A stretch of DNA of 64,000 nt, from positions 2,542,001 to 2,606,000 of the forward strand of contig NZ_QYUO01000001.1 in assembly GCF_003591035.1 (NCBI RefSeq), read 5' to 3'. The translations under genes were made by a program, and so were the position numbers. Source of the stretch: Noviherbaspirillum saxi (GTDB lineage Bacteria > Pseudomonadota > Gammaproteobacteria > Burkholderiales > Burkholderiaceae_D). Positions 7,332 through 14,686 of this stretch are shown piece by piece. Each line of letters opens with the position of its first letter. Position 1 is the first letter of the stretch. Below the pieces are notes generated by a model. That model saw only the letters and a program-made list of their open reading frames with translations, did not search any database and was not told the origin of the DNA.

Positions 7332-8552
7332 TTATGCGGCCAGTGCAGCAGGCTCTTTTTCGTCTAGACGATTCTTGGCGTTTGCATCCATCCGGTCTTC
7401 ATGCTTGGGCGCAGGCCACAAGCCTTCCGGGCGATACAGCATGATGACGACCATGGCCAGACCGTAAAGCAGCTGACGCAGCACTTCCGCATCGACTAGA
7501 ACGGTGCCGAACAACTGACGCTGAACCGGTTCGACGACATGGCGCAGCACTTCGGGCAGCGCCGCGAGAATCACGCCACCGAGAACGACTCCGGGAATAT
7601 GGCCGATACCGCCGAGCACCACCATGGCCAGCACCGCAATGGATTCGGTCAGAGAGAAAGATTCCGGTGAGACGAAGCCCTGGAACGACGCGAACATCGC
7701 ACCGGCGACACCGCCGAAAGAAGCGCCCATGGCGAATGCCAGCAGCTTGATGTTGCGGGTATTGATGCCCATTGCCTTGGCAGCGATTTCATCTTCGCGG
7801 ATCGCCACCCAGGCACGACCCAGACGCGAATGCTGCAGACGGATCGAGATAAAGATGATCGCCGCGCACAAGAACAGGAACAGGAAGTAATACGCGTTGA
7901 CCGATGGCATGCCCCACTCGCCGAAAAACACTGTGGCGCGCGACCCCGGCTCACCGGCCAGCGATACGCCGAAGATACGGATCGGGTCGATCATGTTGAT
8001 ACCTTGCGGGCCGTTGGTGATATTGACCGGCGCGTTCAGGTTGTTCATGAAGATACGGATGATTTCACCGAAACCGAGAGTCACGATCGCGAGATAGTCA
8101 CCGCGGAGTTTCAGCGTCGGCGCGCCCAGCAGTGCACCGAAAAACGCTGCCAGCGCCGCGCCGAGCGGCACGATCAGCCAGACCGACAAGTGAATCCCGT
8201 TCTTGGCGGTTTCTTCCCCGACTATCCATCGCAAGCTGTCGCCGACCAACGGGTACTGATTGACGAATGACTCGAGTACGGTGGCGAACTGGGGCGATGC
8301 CAGCAGTCCAGTCATGTAGGCGCCCAATGCATAGAACGCGATATAGCCCAGGTCGAGCAGGCCTGCCATCCCGACCACGATATTGAGGCCGAGCGCCAGC
8401 ATGATATAGAGCAGCGCCAAGTCCATGATGCGGACCCAGGAATTGCCGTAGTTGGAGGCAATGAACGGAAAGGCGATCAGGATGATGCCGAGAATGACAA
8501 AGCTGGTATAGGCCTTGCGCGGATTGTGTTTAACGTCAAATAGTGCAGACAT
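7332..8552 (-). CDS. livM: Branched-chain amino-acid ABC transporter permease LivM
   Basis: 406 residues from the ATG preceded by AAGGAG; the open frame extends another 101 codons into livH but those residues are out-of-frame livH sequence. At least nine hydrophobic segments are visible, with LALGLNIVVGMAGLLDLGYIA and the EAA-like GRAWVAIREDEIAAKAMGI loop that docks on the ATPases. The N-terminal extension makes it longer than typical 320-residue LivM proteins but similar to other betaproteobacterial ones. It sits 17 bases after livH. Confidence 0.92.
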   Translation of the reverse strand: MSALFDVKHNPRKAYTSFVILGIILIAFPFIASNYGNSWVRIMDLALLYIMLALGLNIVVGMAGLLDLGYIAFYALGAYMTGLLASPQFATVLESFVNQYPLVGDSLRWIVGEETAKNGIHLSVWLIVPLGAALAAFFGALLGAPTLKLRGDYLAIVTLGFGEIIRIFMNNLNAPVNITNGPQGINMIDPIRIFGVSLAGEPGSRATVFFGEWGMPSVNAYYFLFLFLCAAIIFISIRLQHSRLGRAWVAIREDEIAAKAMGINTRNIKLLAFAMGASFGGVAGAMFASFQGFVSPESFSLTESIAVLAMVVLGGIGHIPGVVLGGVILAALPEVLRHVVEPVQRQLFGTVLVDAEVLRQLLYGLAMVVIMLYRPEGLWPAPKHEDRMDANAKNRLDEKEPAALAA

Positions 8553-8569
8553 GAATCTCTCCTTTACGC

Positions 8570-9499
8570 TTAAGCACGATCCGCAACACGTTCGCCCATG
8601 ATGCCGGACGGACGTAGTGTGAGCACGATAATAAGCACGATGAATGCAAAGATGTCCTGGTAATGGCTGCCGAGGAAACCGCCGGTCAAGTCGCCGATGT
8701 AACCGGCGCCCAGACTTTCGATCAAGCCAAGCAGAATGCCGCCGACCATCGCGCCATAAATGTTTCCGATACCGCCGAGCACCGCAGCGGAGAAGGCCTT
8801 GAGACCCGGCACGAAGCCCATCGCAAATTGAGCGGATGAATAGTTGGCGCCCCACATGACGCCAGCCACGGCGGCAAGCGCCGCGCCAATGGCAAAGGTC
8901 ATGACGATCACCTTGTTGGAATCCACGCCCATCAGTCCGGCCACGCGCGGATTTTCAGCCGTAGCCCGCATTGCCCGGCCCATACGGGTCCGTTCGACCA
9001 GGAGCACTAGCCCGACCATCGCAGCCGTTGCCAGAATCAGGAGCATGACCTGGGTCTGGGAAATCAGCGCGCCGGCAATATTGAACGATTCCGCAGGCAT
9101 GACTTGCGGGAAAGGAATCGGGCTGCGGCCCCAGATCATCATTGCAAATGTCTGCAGCAGGATAGAAACGCCGATCGCCGTGATCAGCGGAGCGAGACGA
9201 GGCGCATTGCGCAGACGGCGATAGGCGACCCGTTCAATGATGATATTGACAATTATGCACACGGGAATGGCGCCCGCGATTGCAATGCTCAACTTGACGA
9301 CACCGGGCAGATCCGGCGCGACAGTTTGCAAAATCTTCAGGATTGTCACGCCCACCATCGCCCCTATCATCAACACATCGCCATGGGCAAAGTTGATCAG
9401 GTTAAGGACGCCGTACACCATCGTGTAACCCAGCGCGACCAGCGCATACATGCTTCCCAGCACTAGTCCATTGATGATTTGTTGGATAAAGGTATCCAT
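8570..9499 (-). CDS. livH: Branched-chain amino-acid ABC transporter permease LivH
   Basis: 309 residues, about eight membrane segments. LGSMYALVALGYTMVYGVLNLINFAHGD is typical LivH N-terminal sequence, followed by the cytoplasmic loop GRAMRATAENPRVAGLMGVD. First structural gene of the operon. Its 5' region contains an 18-codon leader ORF and an intrinsic terminator (9591-9699), so expression is probably set by attenuation. No binding-protein gene is adjacent; it must be supplied in trans. Confidence 0.92.
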   Translation of the reverse strand: MDTFIQQIINGLVLGSMYALVALGYTMVYGVLNLINFAHGDVLMIGAMVGVTILKILQTVAPDLPGVVKLSIAIAGAIPVCIIVNIIIERVAYRRLRNAPRLAPLITAIGVSILLQTFAMMIWGRSPIPFPQVMPAESFNIAGALISQTQVMLLILATAAMVGLVLLVERTRMGRAMRATAENPRVAGLMGVDSNKVIVMTFAIGAALAAVAGVMWGANYSSAQFAMGFVPGLKAFSAAVLGGIGNIYGAMVGGILLGLIESLGAGYIGDLTGGFLGSHYQDIFAFIVLIIVLTLRPSGIMGERVADRA

Positions 9500-9590
9500 A
9501 GTTTGCCTACTCTCTATTAAGGATCTTCAAATCGTTTTACAAATTCGCTGCGTAGATGATGTGCGGTGCAGCAAGACTTGTTCAGATAAT

Positions 9591-9626
9591 AAAAACGGCA
9601 CCCGGATGAAATCGTCAGGGGTGCCG
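9591..9626 (-). terminator. Putative attenuator terminator upstream of livH
   Basis: On the minus strand CGGCACCC (9626-9619) and GGGTGCCG (9603-9596) form a perfect 8-bp GC-rich stem, followed directly by TTTTTATTAT. It lies 17 bases after the leader ORF stop and about 92 bases before livH, a position where it would stop livH transcription unless bypassed. Confidence 0.75.
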
Positions 9627-9642
9627 CGGGCGTTATCTATTT

Positions 9643-9699
9643 TTATCGGAAGAAGCATGCCGCAACCTTGCGAGTGGCTTGGGCGTTATTGATGCGCAT
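9643..9699 (-). CDS. Leader peptide of the liv operon (18 residues)
   Basis: ATG-initiated ORF of 18 codons, MRINNAQATRKVAACFFR, with AGGAG 8 to 10 bases upstream. It sits between a consensus -10 box (9778-9783) and an intrinsic terminator (9591-9626) in front of livH, the classical layout of ribosome-mediated attenuation. The peptide is not rich in Leu, Ile or Val codons as a simple end-product attenuator would be; its notable features are Cys-Phe-Phe-Arg just before the stop. GCGGCA occurs in the leader codons and again in the 5' arm of the terminator, so the 3' arm could pair with either. Function is inferred; I do not recognise a family. Confidence 0.55.
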   Translation of the reverse strand: MRINNAQATRKVAACFFR

Positions 9700-9777
9700 G
9701 ATCGTGTCTCCTGTTTCCGTCTTTGGTAAAAACTTTTTATAGTTGTGCAGCCTTGTGAGCTCGCCTATTGGGGCGGC

Positions 9778-9783
9778 ATTATA
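9778..9783 (-). promoter_or_regulatory. -10 box of the liv operon promoter
   Basis: The minus strand reads a perfect TATAAT. The -35 region is weak (TTTCTT-like at 16-17 bases). Between them is the palindrome AACATGTT inside GGGAACATGTTGGG, a possible operator. Transcription would start near 9771 and run through the leader ORF. Confidence 0.5.
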
Positions 9784-9941
9784 CCCAACATGTTCCCGTA
9801 AGAAACATCAGCACTTTAGAGGAATGTTTTCAATTTGCGACACTCATCGCCGCGACTACATTCGATGCCAAATTGCAAATGTTCAAACTTCCAGCGGGAG
9901 CAGACGCAAAAATTCGCAAGCGTTTGAGTTTGCCGCTTCAC

Positions 9942-9967
9942 ATATAACGCGAATGTTTACGTTATAT
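9942..9967. promoter_or_regulatory. Orphan inverted repeat
   Basis: ATATAACG and CGTTATAT form a perfect 8-bp repeat around a 10-base spacer. It could be an operator for the short transcription unit that ends at 10027, or a hairpin in that RNA. Confidence 0.35.
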
Positions 9968-9998
9968 CCAAAACGACAAAAATGTCCTTGAAAATTTA

Positions 9999-10027
9999 CA
10001 GACCAGTTGAAGGTCTGGAGCTTTTTT
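9999..10027 (+). terminator. Orphan intrinsic terminator on the plus strand
   Basis: CAGACC-AGTTGAA-GGTCTG followed by GAGC and six Ts. No plus-strand gene precedes it, which suggests a non-coding RNA or short transcript from the liv/ispH intergenic region. It might also serve weakly on the minus strand (TAAATTTTC follows). Confidence 0.55.
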
Positions 10028-10078
10028 CAAGCACTGCACAAACTGAAAGGGGCGAATATTCGCATTACGACTACTACC

Positions 10079-10357
10079 TTAGCCGGCAGCAATCATAACG
10101 AGGAAAGGAAAAAACAATCGATGGAAAAAAAGAAGGTGGTCTGAATATAATTCCGGCGGGGTAGCGGCCATATACCGGCCGCACAAATAATCAACGCCGC
10201 ATTCGAGTAGCTTCACCCTGACTGTGCCGTCGATGCCGGACGCTTTGCCCGCGGCACGGCGTTGTCGCGGGGCCGCCGAGGCCTCCTTGCCATGGCTCGC
10301 CATGTCGCGTCGCCGCGCCTTGTTCCACAGGCAAATCGCCTCGGCCTCGCCTAGCAA
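10079..10357 (-). CDS. Questionable ORF downstream of ispH
   Basis: 92 codons from a TTG that lies 17 bases after the ispH stop, with no good ribosome-binding site. The first part is Arg/Ala-rich (KARRRDMASHGKEASAAPRQ), followed by KASGIDGTVRVKLLECG and a hydrophobic C-terminus (FFPFLVMIAAG). The composition shift between the two halves is odd. It may be a repeat-type element or a chance open frame rather than a protein; I cannot place it in a family. Confidence 0.2.
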   Translation of the reverse strand: MLGEAEAICLWNKARRRDMASHGKEASAAPRQRRAAGKASGIDGTVRVKLLECGVDYLCGRYMAATPPELYSDHLLFFHRLFFPFLVMIAAG

Positions 10358-10374
10358 GTCAGGGCGAAACTACT

Positions 10375-11313
10375 CTAGACACGGCTTGCCGTCAGCCCTT
10401 TCGGCATGGGGAAAGTAACGTGCTCTTCCACCCCATCGAGAGTGCGAACGCTCTTTGCGCCCAGCTCTTTCAAGCGATTGATGACGGCCTCTACCAAGAT
10501 TTCGGGAGCCGATGCTCCGGCCGTGACGCCAATGCGGTGCTTGCCTTCAAGCCAGCTCGGGTCGATTTGCTCGGCTTTGTCGACCATGTAGGCGTCAGCG
10601 CCTTTCTTCTCCGCGACCTCGCGCAGGCGATTCGAATTCGAACTGTTGGGACTGCCGACCACGATCACCACTTCCACCTGGGGTGCCATGAACTTGACCG
10701 CTTCCTGGCGATTGGTCGTGGCATAGCAGATGTCGCCCTTTTTGGGTTCGGCGATACCGGGGAATTTTCGCTTGAGTGCAGCAATCACATCGGCGGTATC
10801 GTCGACCGACAAGGTGGTTTGCGACACGTAGGCCAGCATTCCGGGATCGCGCACCTTCAATGCTTCGACATCGCAAACCGTCTCTACCAAGTGCATGCCT
10901 TCTTCGGACTGGCCCATGGTGCCTTCCACTTCGGGATGACCGTCATGTCCGATCATGATGATTTCGCGACCTTCGCGCCGCATCTTGGCGACTTCCACAT
11001 GAACCTTGGTCACCAAAGGACAGGTTGCATCGAACACCCGGAGACCGCGGGCCTCAGCCTCGGCCTGCACCGCCTTGGATACCCCATGCGCTGAAAAGAT
11101 CACGGTGTTGCCGGTTGGCACTTCCTCAAGGCTTTCAACAAAAATGGCTCCCTTGCTGCGCAGGTCCGCCACCACATAGGCGTTATGCACAATCTCATGG
11201 CGAACGTAAATGGGCGCGCCGAACTGCTCCAGTGCCCGCTCGACTATGTCGATTGCACGGTCGACGCCGGCGCAGAAGCCGCGCGGCTGGGCCAGCAAGA
11301 TTTCCTTATCCAT
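10375..11313 (-). CDS. ispH: 4-hydroxy-3-methylbut-2-enyl diphosphate reductase IspH
   Basis: 312 residues, the normal length. The three cluster-binding cysteines are visible at Cys14 (RGFCAGV), Cys98 (FDATCPLV) and Cys196 ([10 protein letters not shown]), together with [16 protein letters not shown] and the SSNSNRL substrate loop. The enzyme carries an iron-sulphur cluster and makes isopentenyl and dimethylallyl diphosphate, the last step of the MEP isoprenoid pathway. It lies 48 bases after fkpB; the fkpB-ispH pair is conserved across proteobacteria. Confidence 0.97.
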   Translation of the reverse strand: MDKEILLAQPRGFCAGVDRAIDIVERALEQFGAPIYVRHEIVHNAYVVADLRSKGAIFVESLEEVPTGNTVIFSAHGVSKAVQAEAEARGLRVFDATCPLVTKVHVEVAKMRREGREIIMIGHDGHPEVEGTMGQSEEGMHLVETVCDVEALKVRDPGMLAYVSQTTLSVDDTADVIAALKRKFPGIAEPKKGDICYATTNRQEAVKFMAPQVEVVIVVGSPNSSNSNRLREVAEKKGADAYMVDKAEQIDPSWLEGKHRIGVTAGASAPEILVEAVINRLKELGAKSVRTLDGVEEHVTFPMPKGLTASRV

Positions 11314-11361
11314 TTTTCTATCCTAAATGCTTTTTACTGCCATATCCGATCAAGCCGGATG

Positions 11362-11817
11362 TCAAAGTATGCCGATGATCTTTACTTCGAACTTTACCGA
11401 TTGTCCGGCCAGCGGATGATTGAAGTCGAACAGCGCGGTGTCGTCATCGATGGCGCGCAACACGCCGGCAAACCGCCCCCCGCTGGGCGCGGCAAACTCG
11501 ACCAGGTCGCCGATCACATATTCTTCGCCAAAATTCGAATTTTCAGTTAGCGTAGCCCGCGACACATGCTGGACCAGTTCAGGATTACGCGGACCGAATG
11601 CCTTTTCGGGGGATAGTTCAAAGGTTTGATGCGTGCCTTCTTGCAGGCCGATCAGACAAGCTTCCAGAAATGGAGCAAGCTGACCGTTTCCAAGCTGTAG
11701 TGTCGCCGGATTTTCTTCAAATGTGCTGACGATACTGGTCCCGTCCATTGCCGCAAGGCGGTAATGCAAGGTCAGGTAAGCGGATTCGGTAACGATGGGC
11801 TGGAGGGAGTTCTGCAT
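11362..11817 (-). CDS. fkpB: FKBP-type peptidyl-prolyl isomerase FkpB (SlpA)
   Basis: 151 residues. The N-terminus YLTLHYRLAAMDGTSIVSTF and the block NGQLAPFLEACLIGLQEG, then FELSPEKAFGPRNPELVQ, define the SlyD/FkpB class, in which an insert-in-flap domain adds chaperone activity. No His-rich tail of the SlyD type is present, consistent with FkpB. A cytosolic folding helper, co-transcribed with ispH and divergent from radC. Confidence 0.9.
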   Translation of the reverse strand: MQNSLQPIVTESAYLTLHYRLAAMDGTSIVSTFEENPATLQLGNGQLAPFLEACLIGLQEGTHQTFELSPEKAFGPRNPELVQHVSRATLTENSNFGEEYVIGDLVEFAAPSGGRFAGVLRAIDDDTALFDFNHPLAGQSVKFEVKIIGIL

Positions 11818-11906
11818 AACGAGGCTGGATCGGATGGTAACCCGTTATTGTAAGCGACGATGCGACTTGCGCAGCGCAATGCACATTCCAGAGAAAGTTG
11901 ATTTGA

Positions 11907-11937
11907 TTGCAATTTTTATAACATTCACACATATAAT
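11907..11937 (+). promoter_or_regulatory. Possible radC promoter
   Basis: TTGCAA at 11907-11912 and a perfect TATAAT at 11932-11937, separated by 19 bases, 35 bases upstream of the radC start. The spacing is longer than ideal. Confidence 0.35.
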
Positions 11938-11972
11938 TGCGGCACCCGCCTCAATAACCAGTATGGAGTGTC

Positions 11973-12647
11973 ATGGCAATCAACCATTGGCCGGAAGACC
12001 AGCGTCCGCGCGAACGCCTGGTGCGGCATGGCGCGCAACAGCTTTCGGATGCCGAATTGCTTGCGGTATTTTTACGCGTCGGCGTCAGCGGCAAAAGCGC
12101 CGTCGATCTCGGACGCGACATGCTGAGCCACTTTGGTTCATTAAACGGCCTTTTCAGCGCAAGCCTGAGCGATTTTTCCTGCGTACACGGCCTCGGCCCG
12201 GCAAAGTTCGCGCAGTTGCAGGCTGTACTTGAACTGGCGCGCCGCTCGATCAGCGAAGATCTGAAAGCTGGCGATGTATTGAGTTCGCCGCAAGCGGTTC
12301 GTCAGTATCTGCAACTGATGCTGGCGAAAAAAGCCTACGAATCTTTCGCCGTTCTCTTCCTCGATGTAAAAAACCGCCTGATCAGGGCCGAGGAGCTCTT
12401 TCGCGGCAGTTTGATGCATACCAGCGTCTATCCACGCGAGGTTGTAAAAGCCGCGCTATCGCATAATGCGGCGGGCGTTATCGTCGCGCATAACCACCCG
12501 TCCGGCAGCCCCGAACCAAGCGCGGCTGATCGCATGCTGACCAAGTCGCTGCAGCAGGCGCTGGGCCTTGTCGATGTACGGGTGCTCGATCATTTTGTCG
12601 TTGCCGGCAGCCGTGTTTACTCGTTTGCGGAACATGGGGAAATCTAA
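11973..12647 (+). CDS. radC: RadC family protein (JAB/MPN domain)
   Basis: 224 residues, GGAG four bases before the ATG. The N-terminal helix-hairpin-helix region has [20 protein letters not shown]. The C-terminal JAMM metal site is [14 protein letters not shown]. Despite its name, a role in DNA repair is doubtful; JAB-domain RadC proteins are suspected metal-dependent hydrolases. Genomic neighbourhood (divergent from fkpB-ispH, followed by rpmB-rpmG) is the usual betaproteobacterial arrangement. Confidence 0.93.
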   Translation: MAINHWPEDQRPRERLVRHGAQQLSDAELLAVFLRVGVSGKSAVDLGRDMLSHFGSLNGLFSASLSDFSCVHGLGPAKFAQLQAVLELARRSISEDLKAGDVLSSPQAVRQYLQLMLAKKAYESFAVLFLDVKNRLIRAEELFRGSLMHTSVYPREVVKAALSHNAAGVIVAHNHPSGSPEPSAADRMLTKSLQQALGLVDVRVLDHFVVAGSRVYSFAEHGEI

Positions 12648-12716
12648 ATATTGACACTTCCCGCAAATTGTTAAATTTAACGAATAACAAAAGACACAAT
12701 TGTTTTTCGCAAGTCA

Positions 12717-12745
12717 TTGAAAATCCACATTTTTTTGGCTATACT
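12717..12745 (+). promoter_or_regulatory. rpmB-rpmG promoter
   Basis: TTGAAA (12717-12722) and TATACT (12740-12745) with exactly 17 bases between them, about 40 bases before rpmB. A strong sigma-70 match, as expected for ribosomal protein genes. Confidence 0.75.
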
Positions 12746-12785
12746 CTCGTTTTTTCCAATTCTGGAATCTTTTAAGGAGTGAACC

Positions 12786-13022
12786 ATGGCACGTGTTTGC
12801 CAAGTGACCGGGAAGGGGCCGATGGTCGGCAACAACGTTTCCCATGCGAACAACAAGACCAAGCGTCGCTTTTTGCCAAACCTGCAAAACCGCCGTATTT
12901 TTGTTGAATCGGAAAACCGTTGGGTTTCGCTGCGTCTCTCCAACGCCGGCCTGCGCGTGATCGACAAGATCGGCATCGATGCCGTCCTCGCTGACATGCG
13001 TGCCCGCGGCGAAAAAGTCTAA
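12786..13022 (+). CDS. rpmB: 50S ribosomal protein L28
   Basis: 78 residues, the standard length. Opens [20 protein letters not shown] and includes [17 protein letters not shown], both diagnostic of L28. Good AAGGAG upstream. No zinc-binding CxxC pair is present, so this is the zinc-independent type. Twenty-three bases separate it from rpmG. Confidence 0.98.
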   Translation: MARVCQVTGKGPMVGNNVSHANNKTKRRFLPNLQNRRIFVESENRWVSLRLSNAGLRVIDKIGIDAVLADMRARGEKV

Positions 13023-13045
13023 GCGGAAAACTTTAGGAAATCATC

Positions 13046-13213
13046 ATGGCAAAATCTAACCGCGACAAAATCAAGCTGGAATCGACCGCAGGTACCGGTC
13101 ATTTCTATACCACCACCAAGAACAAGCGCACCATGCCGGAAAAAATGGCGATCATGAAGTTCGATCCCAAGGCGCGCAAGCATGTGGAATACAAAGAGAC
13201 CAAGATCAAATAA
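13046..13213 (+). CDS. rpmG: 50S ribosomal protein L33
   Basis: 55 residues. Starts [20 protein letters not shown] and continues [13 protein letters not shown], typical of proteobacterial L33 without zinc ligands. AGGAAATCATC precedes the ATG. Second gene of the rpmB-rpmG operon, closed by the terminator at 13240-13268. Confidence 0.98.
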   Translation: MAKSNRDKIKLESTAGTGHFYTTTKNKRTMPEKMAIMKFDPKARKHVEYKETKIK

Positions 13214-13239
13214 TTTTGCTCTCCGCGCATTAGCGTAAT

Positions 13240-13268
13240 AAAAAAGCCGTTCTCTGAACGGCTTTTTT
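13240..13268 (+). terminator. rpmB-rpmG terminator
   Basis: AAAAAAGCCGTTC / GAACGGCTTTTTT, a 13-bp perfect stem with a 3-base loop and a run of six Ts. Confidence 0.92.
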
Positions 13269-13318
13269 GTTTTCAGACGTCAATCCTGCGCGGTGCCTTA
13301 GCTACTTGATAGCGCAAA

Positions 13319-13346
13319 AAAACGGCCCGGTATTCCGGGCCGTTTT
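13319..13346 (-). terminator. Terminator of the desaturase gene
   Basis: AAAACGGCCCGG / CCGGGCCGTTTT with a 4-base loop; on the minus strand the stem ends in a run of seven Ts. It lies 26 bases beyond the desaturase stop. Confidence 0.88.
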
Positions 13347-13371
13347 AATTTCTTCGCGCAGGGATCAGTAA

Positions 13372-14601
13372 TCAGGCGTAGCTACGCAGCCTCAGCGAGA
13401 ACTCCTGCAATGCGCGAATACCCGATGCTTCCGCTCTCGCGCACCAATCCTGCAATTGCTGCAGCAACTGTTCGCGACTAGAGTTGGAACGCTCCCAGAT
13501 CGCACCTAGTTCGACACGCATTTCATGCATGGTCTGCAAAGCCTTGCTGTGCGCGAAAAGCTCAGTCAGCTGTTGCTGTTGCGGCGCAGCCAGCTTACCG
13601 GGTTCACGCTGCAGCAGCTTGCCGGATGATTTCAGAAACTTGTGTTCAAGCTTGCCTTTGCCCGCCAGATGCTCCATTTCGTCACGCCATGCGCGCTTGA
13701 TCGATTTTGCATACTTCGCCATCACGTCGTAGCGGTTAGCGATAACCGACTGCAAGGTGTCGAGGTCGGCCACGCGCTTTTCACGGTTGAACTTTGGCTC
13801 AGGTGCGACTTTTTTCACCTTTGCAAGGCCCAGGGTTTCCAGGATGCGGATATACATCCAGCCGATGTCGAATTCGTACCACTTGGAAGACAATTTGGCC
13901 GAAGTACCGAAAGTATGGTGATTGTTGTGCAATTCTTCGCCGCCAATAATGATACCGATCGGGAAGATATTGGTCGCCGCATCAGTGCAATCGTAATTGC
14001 GATAGCCCCAGTAGTGACCGATGCCATTGATGATGCCGGCCGCCGTTACCGGAATCCACAGCATTTGCACCGCCCAGACGCTCAAGCCGACAACACCGAA
14101 CAGCATCAGGTCGATAATCAGCATCAGGCCCACGCCTTGCCAGCTGTACTTGCTGTAGAGATTGCGCTCGACCCAGTCGTCCGGAGTACCATGACCATAC
14201 TTTTCCACGGTCTCTTTGTTCTTGGATTCAGCGCGGTAAAGCTCGGCGCCTTCAAACAAGACTTTCTTGATGCCACGCGTTACCGGGCTATGCGGATCGT
14301 CTTCTGTCTCGCATTTTGCGTGATGCTTGCGATGAATCGCCGCCCATTCCTTGGTGACCATACCGGTGGTCAGCCAAAGCCAGAAGCGGAAAAAGTGACT
14401 GGGGATCGCATGCAGGTCGAGGGCGCGGTGCGCTTGGCAGCGATGCAGATAAATGGTGACGGCGGCGATCGTGATATGGGTCGCGATCAGGGTAAATGCG
14501 ACGATTTCCCAGCCGGATGCACCGGTAAGGCCGTTGGACAGAAAGTTCAGTGCTACGTCAAGCATAGTGGTTTCTATGATGGATACTCCAGTTGAATACA
14601 T
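13372..14601 (-). CDS. Fatty-acid (acyl-CoA delta-9 type) desaturase
   Basis: 409 residues. The three histidine boxes of membrane di-iron desaturases are HRCQAH (about 53-58), HRKHH (90-94) and HNNHH (about 225-229). Hydrophobic stretches flank them. The enzyme inserts a double bond into membrane acyl chains, tuning fluidity. The ~120 residues after the catalytic domain are helical and charged, an extension seen in many proteobacterial members. The start may instead be the ATG at 14565 (MLDVALNF); neither has a strong ribosome-binding site. Monocistronic. Confidence 0.88.
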   Translation of the reverse strand: MYSTGVSIIETTMLDVALNFLSNGLTGASGWEIVAFTLIATHITIAAVTIYLHRCQAHRALDLHAIPSHFFRFWLWLTTGMVTKEWAAIHRKHHAKCETEDDPHSPVTRGIKKVLFEGAELYRAESKNKETVEKYGHGTPDDWVERNLYSKYSWQGVGLMLIIDLMLFGVVGLSVWAVQMLWIPVTAAGIINGIGHYWGYRNYDCTDAATNIFPIGIIIGGEELHNNHHTFGTSAKLSSKWYEFDIGWMYIRILETLGLAKVKKVAPEPKFNREKRVADLDTLQSVIANRYDVMAKYAKSIKRAWRDEMEHLAGKGKLEHKFLKSSGKLLQREPGKLAAPQQQQLTELFAHSKALQTMHEMRVELGAIWERSNSSREQLLQQLQDWCARAEASGIRALQEFSLRLRSYA

Positions 14602-14686
14602 CGGGGTTCTTGCTTATCAAGTAAATAACGAGCTTTTCACTTGAAAAACAACGTCCTATCTGCATTTTGGTGCAGATTGTACGCTG

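Larger units (their letters stand above)
9700..10078. other. Intergenic region with liv promoter and a possible small-RNA unit
   Basis: About 380 bases, AT-richer than its surroundings. It contains the liv promoter (9778-9783), an inverted repeat at 9942-9967, a plus-strand intrinsic terminator at 9999-10027 and a 12-bp palindrome GCGAATATTCGC at 10052-10063. No protein-coding gene is convincing on the plus strand that would need that terminator. Confidence 0.5.

Noticed and set aside
7332..8855. Longer start for livM (507 codons)
   Set aside because: The extra 101 residues are out-of-frame livH sequence; AAGGAG directly precedes the ATG at 8552.
9450..9692. 80-codon plus-strand frame across the liv leader
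   Set aside because: Overlaps the attenuator hairpin and livH start, has no ribosome-binding site and no recognisable protein.
13642..14595. 317-codon open frame opposite the fatty-acid desaturase
   Set aside because: The desaturase on the minus strand has all three His boxes; the opposite frame has no recognisable motif and no ribosome-binding site.
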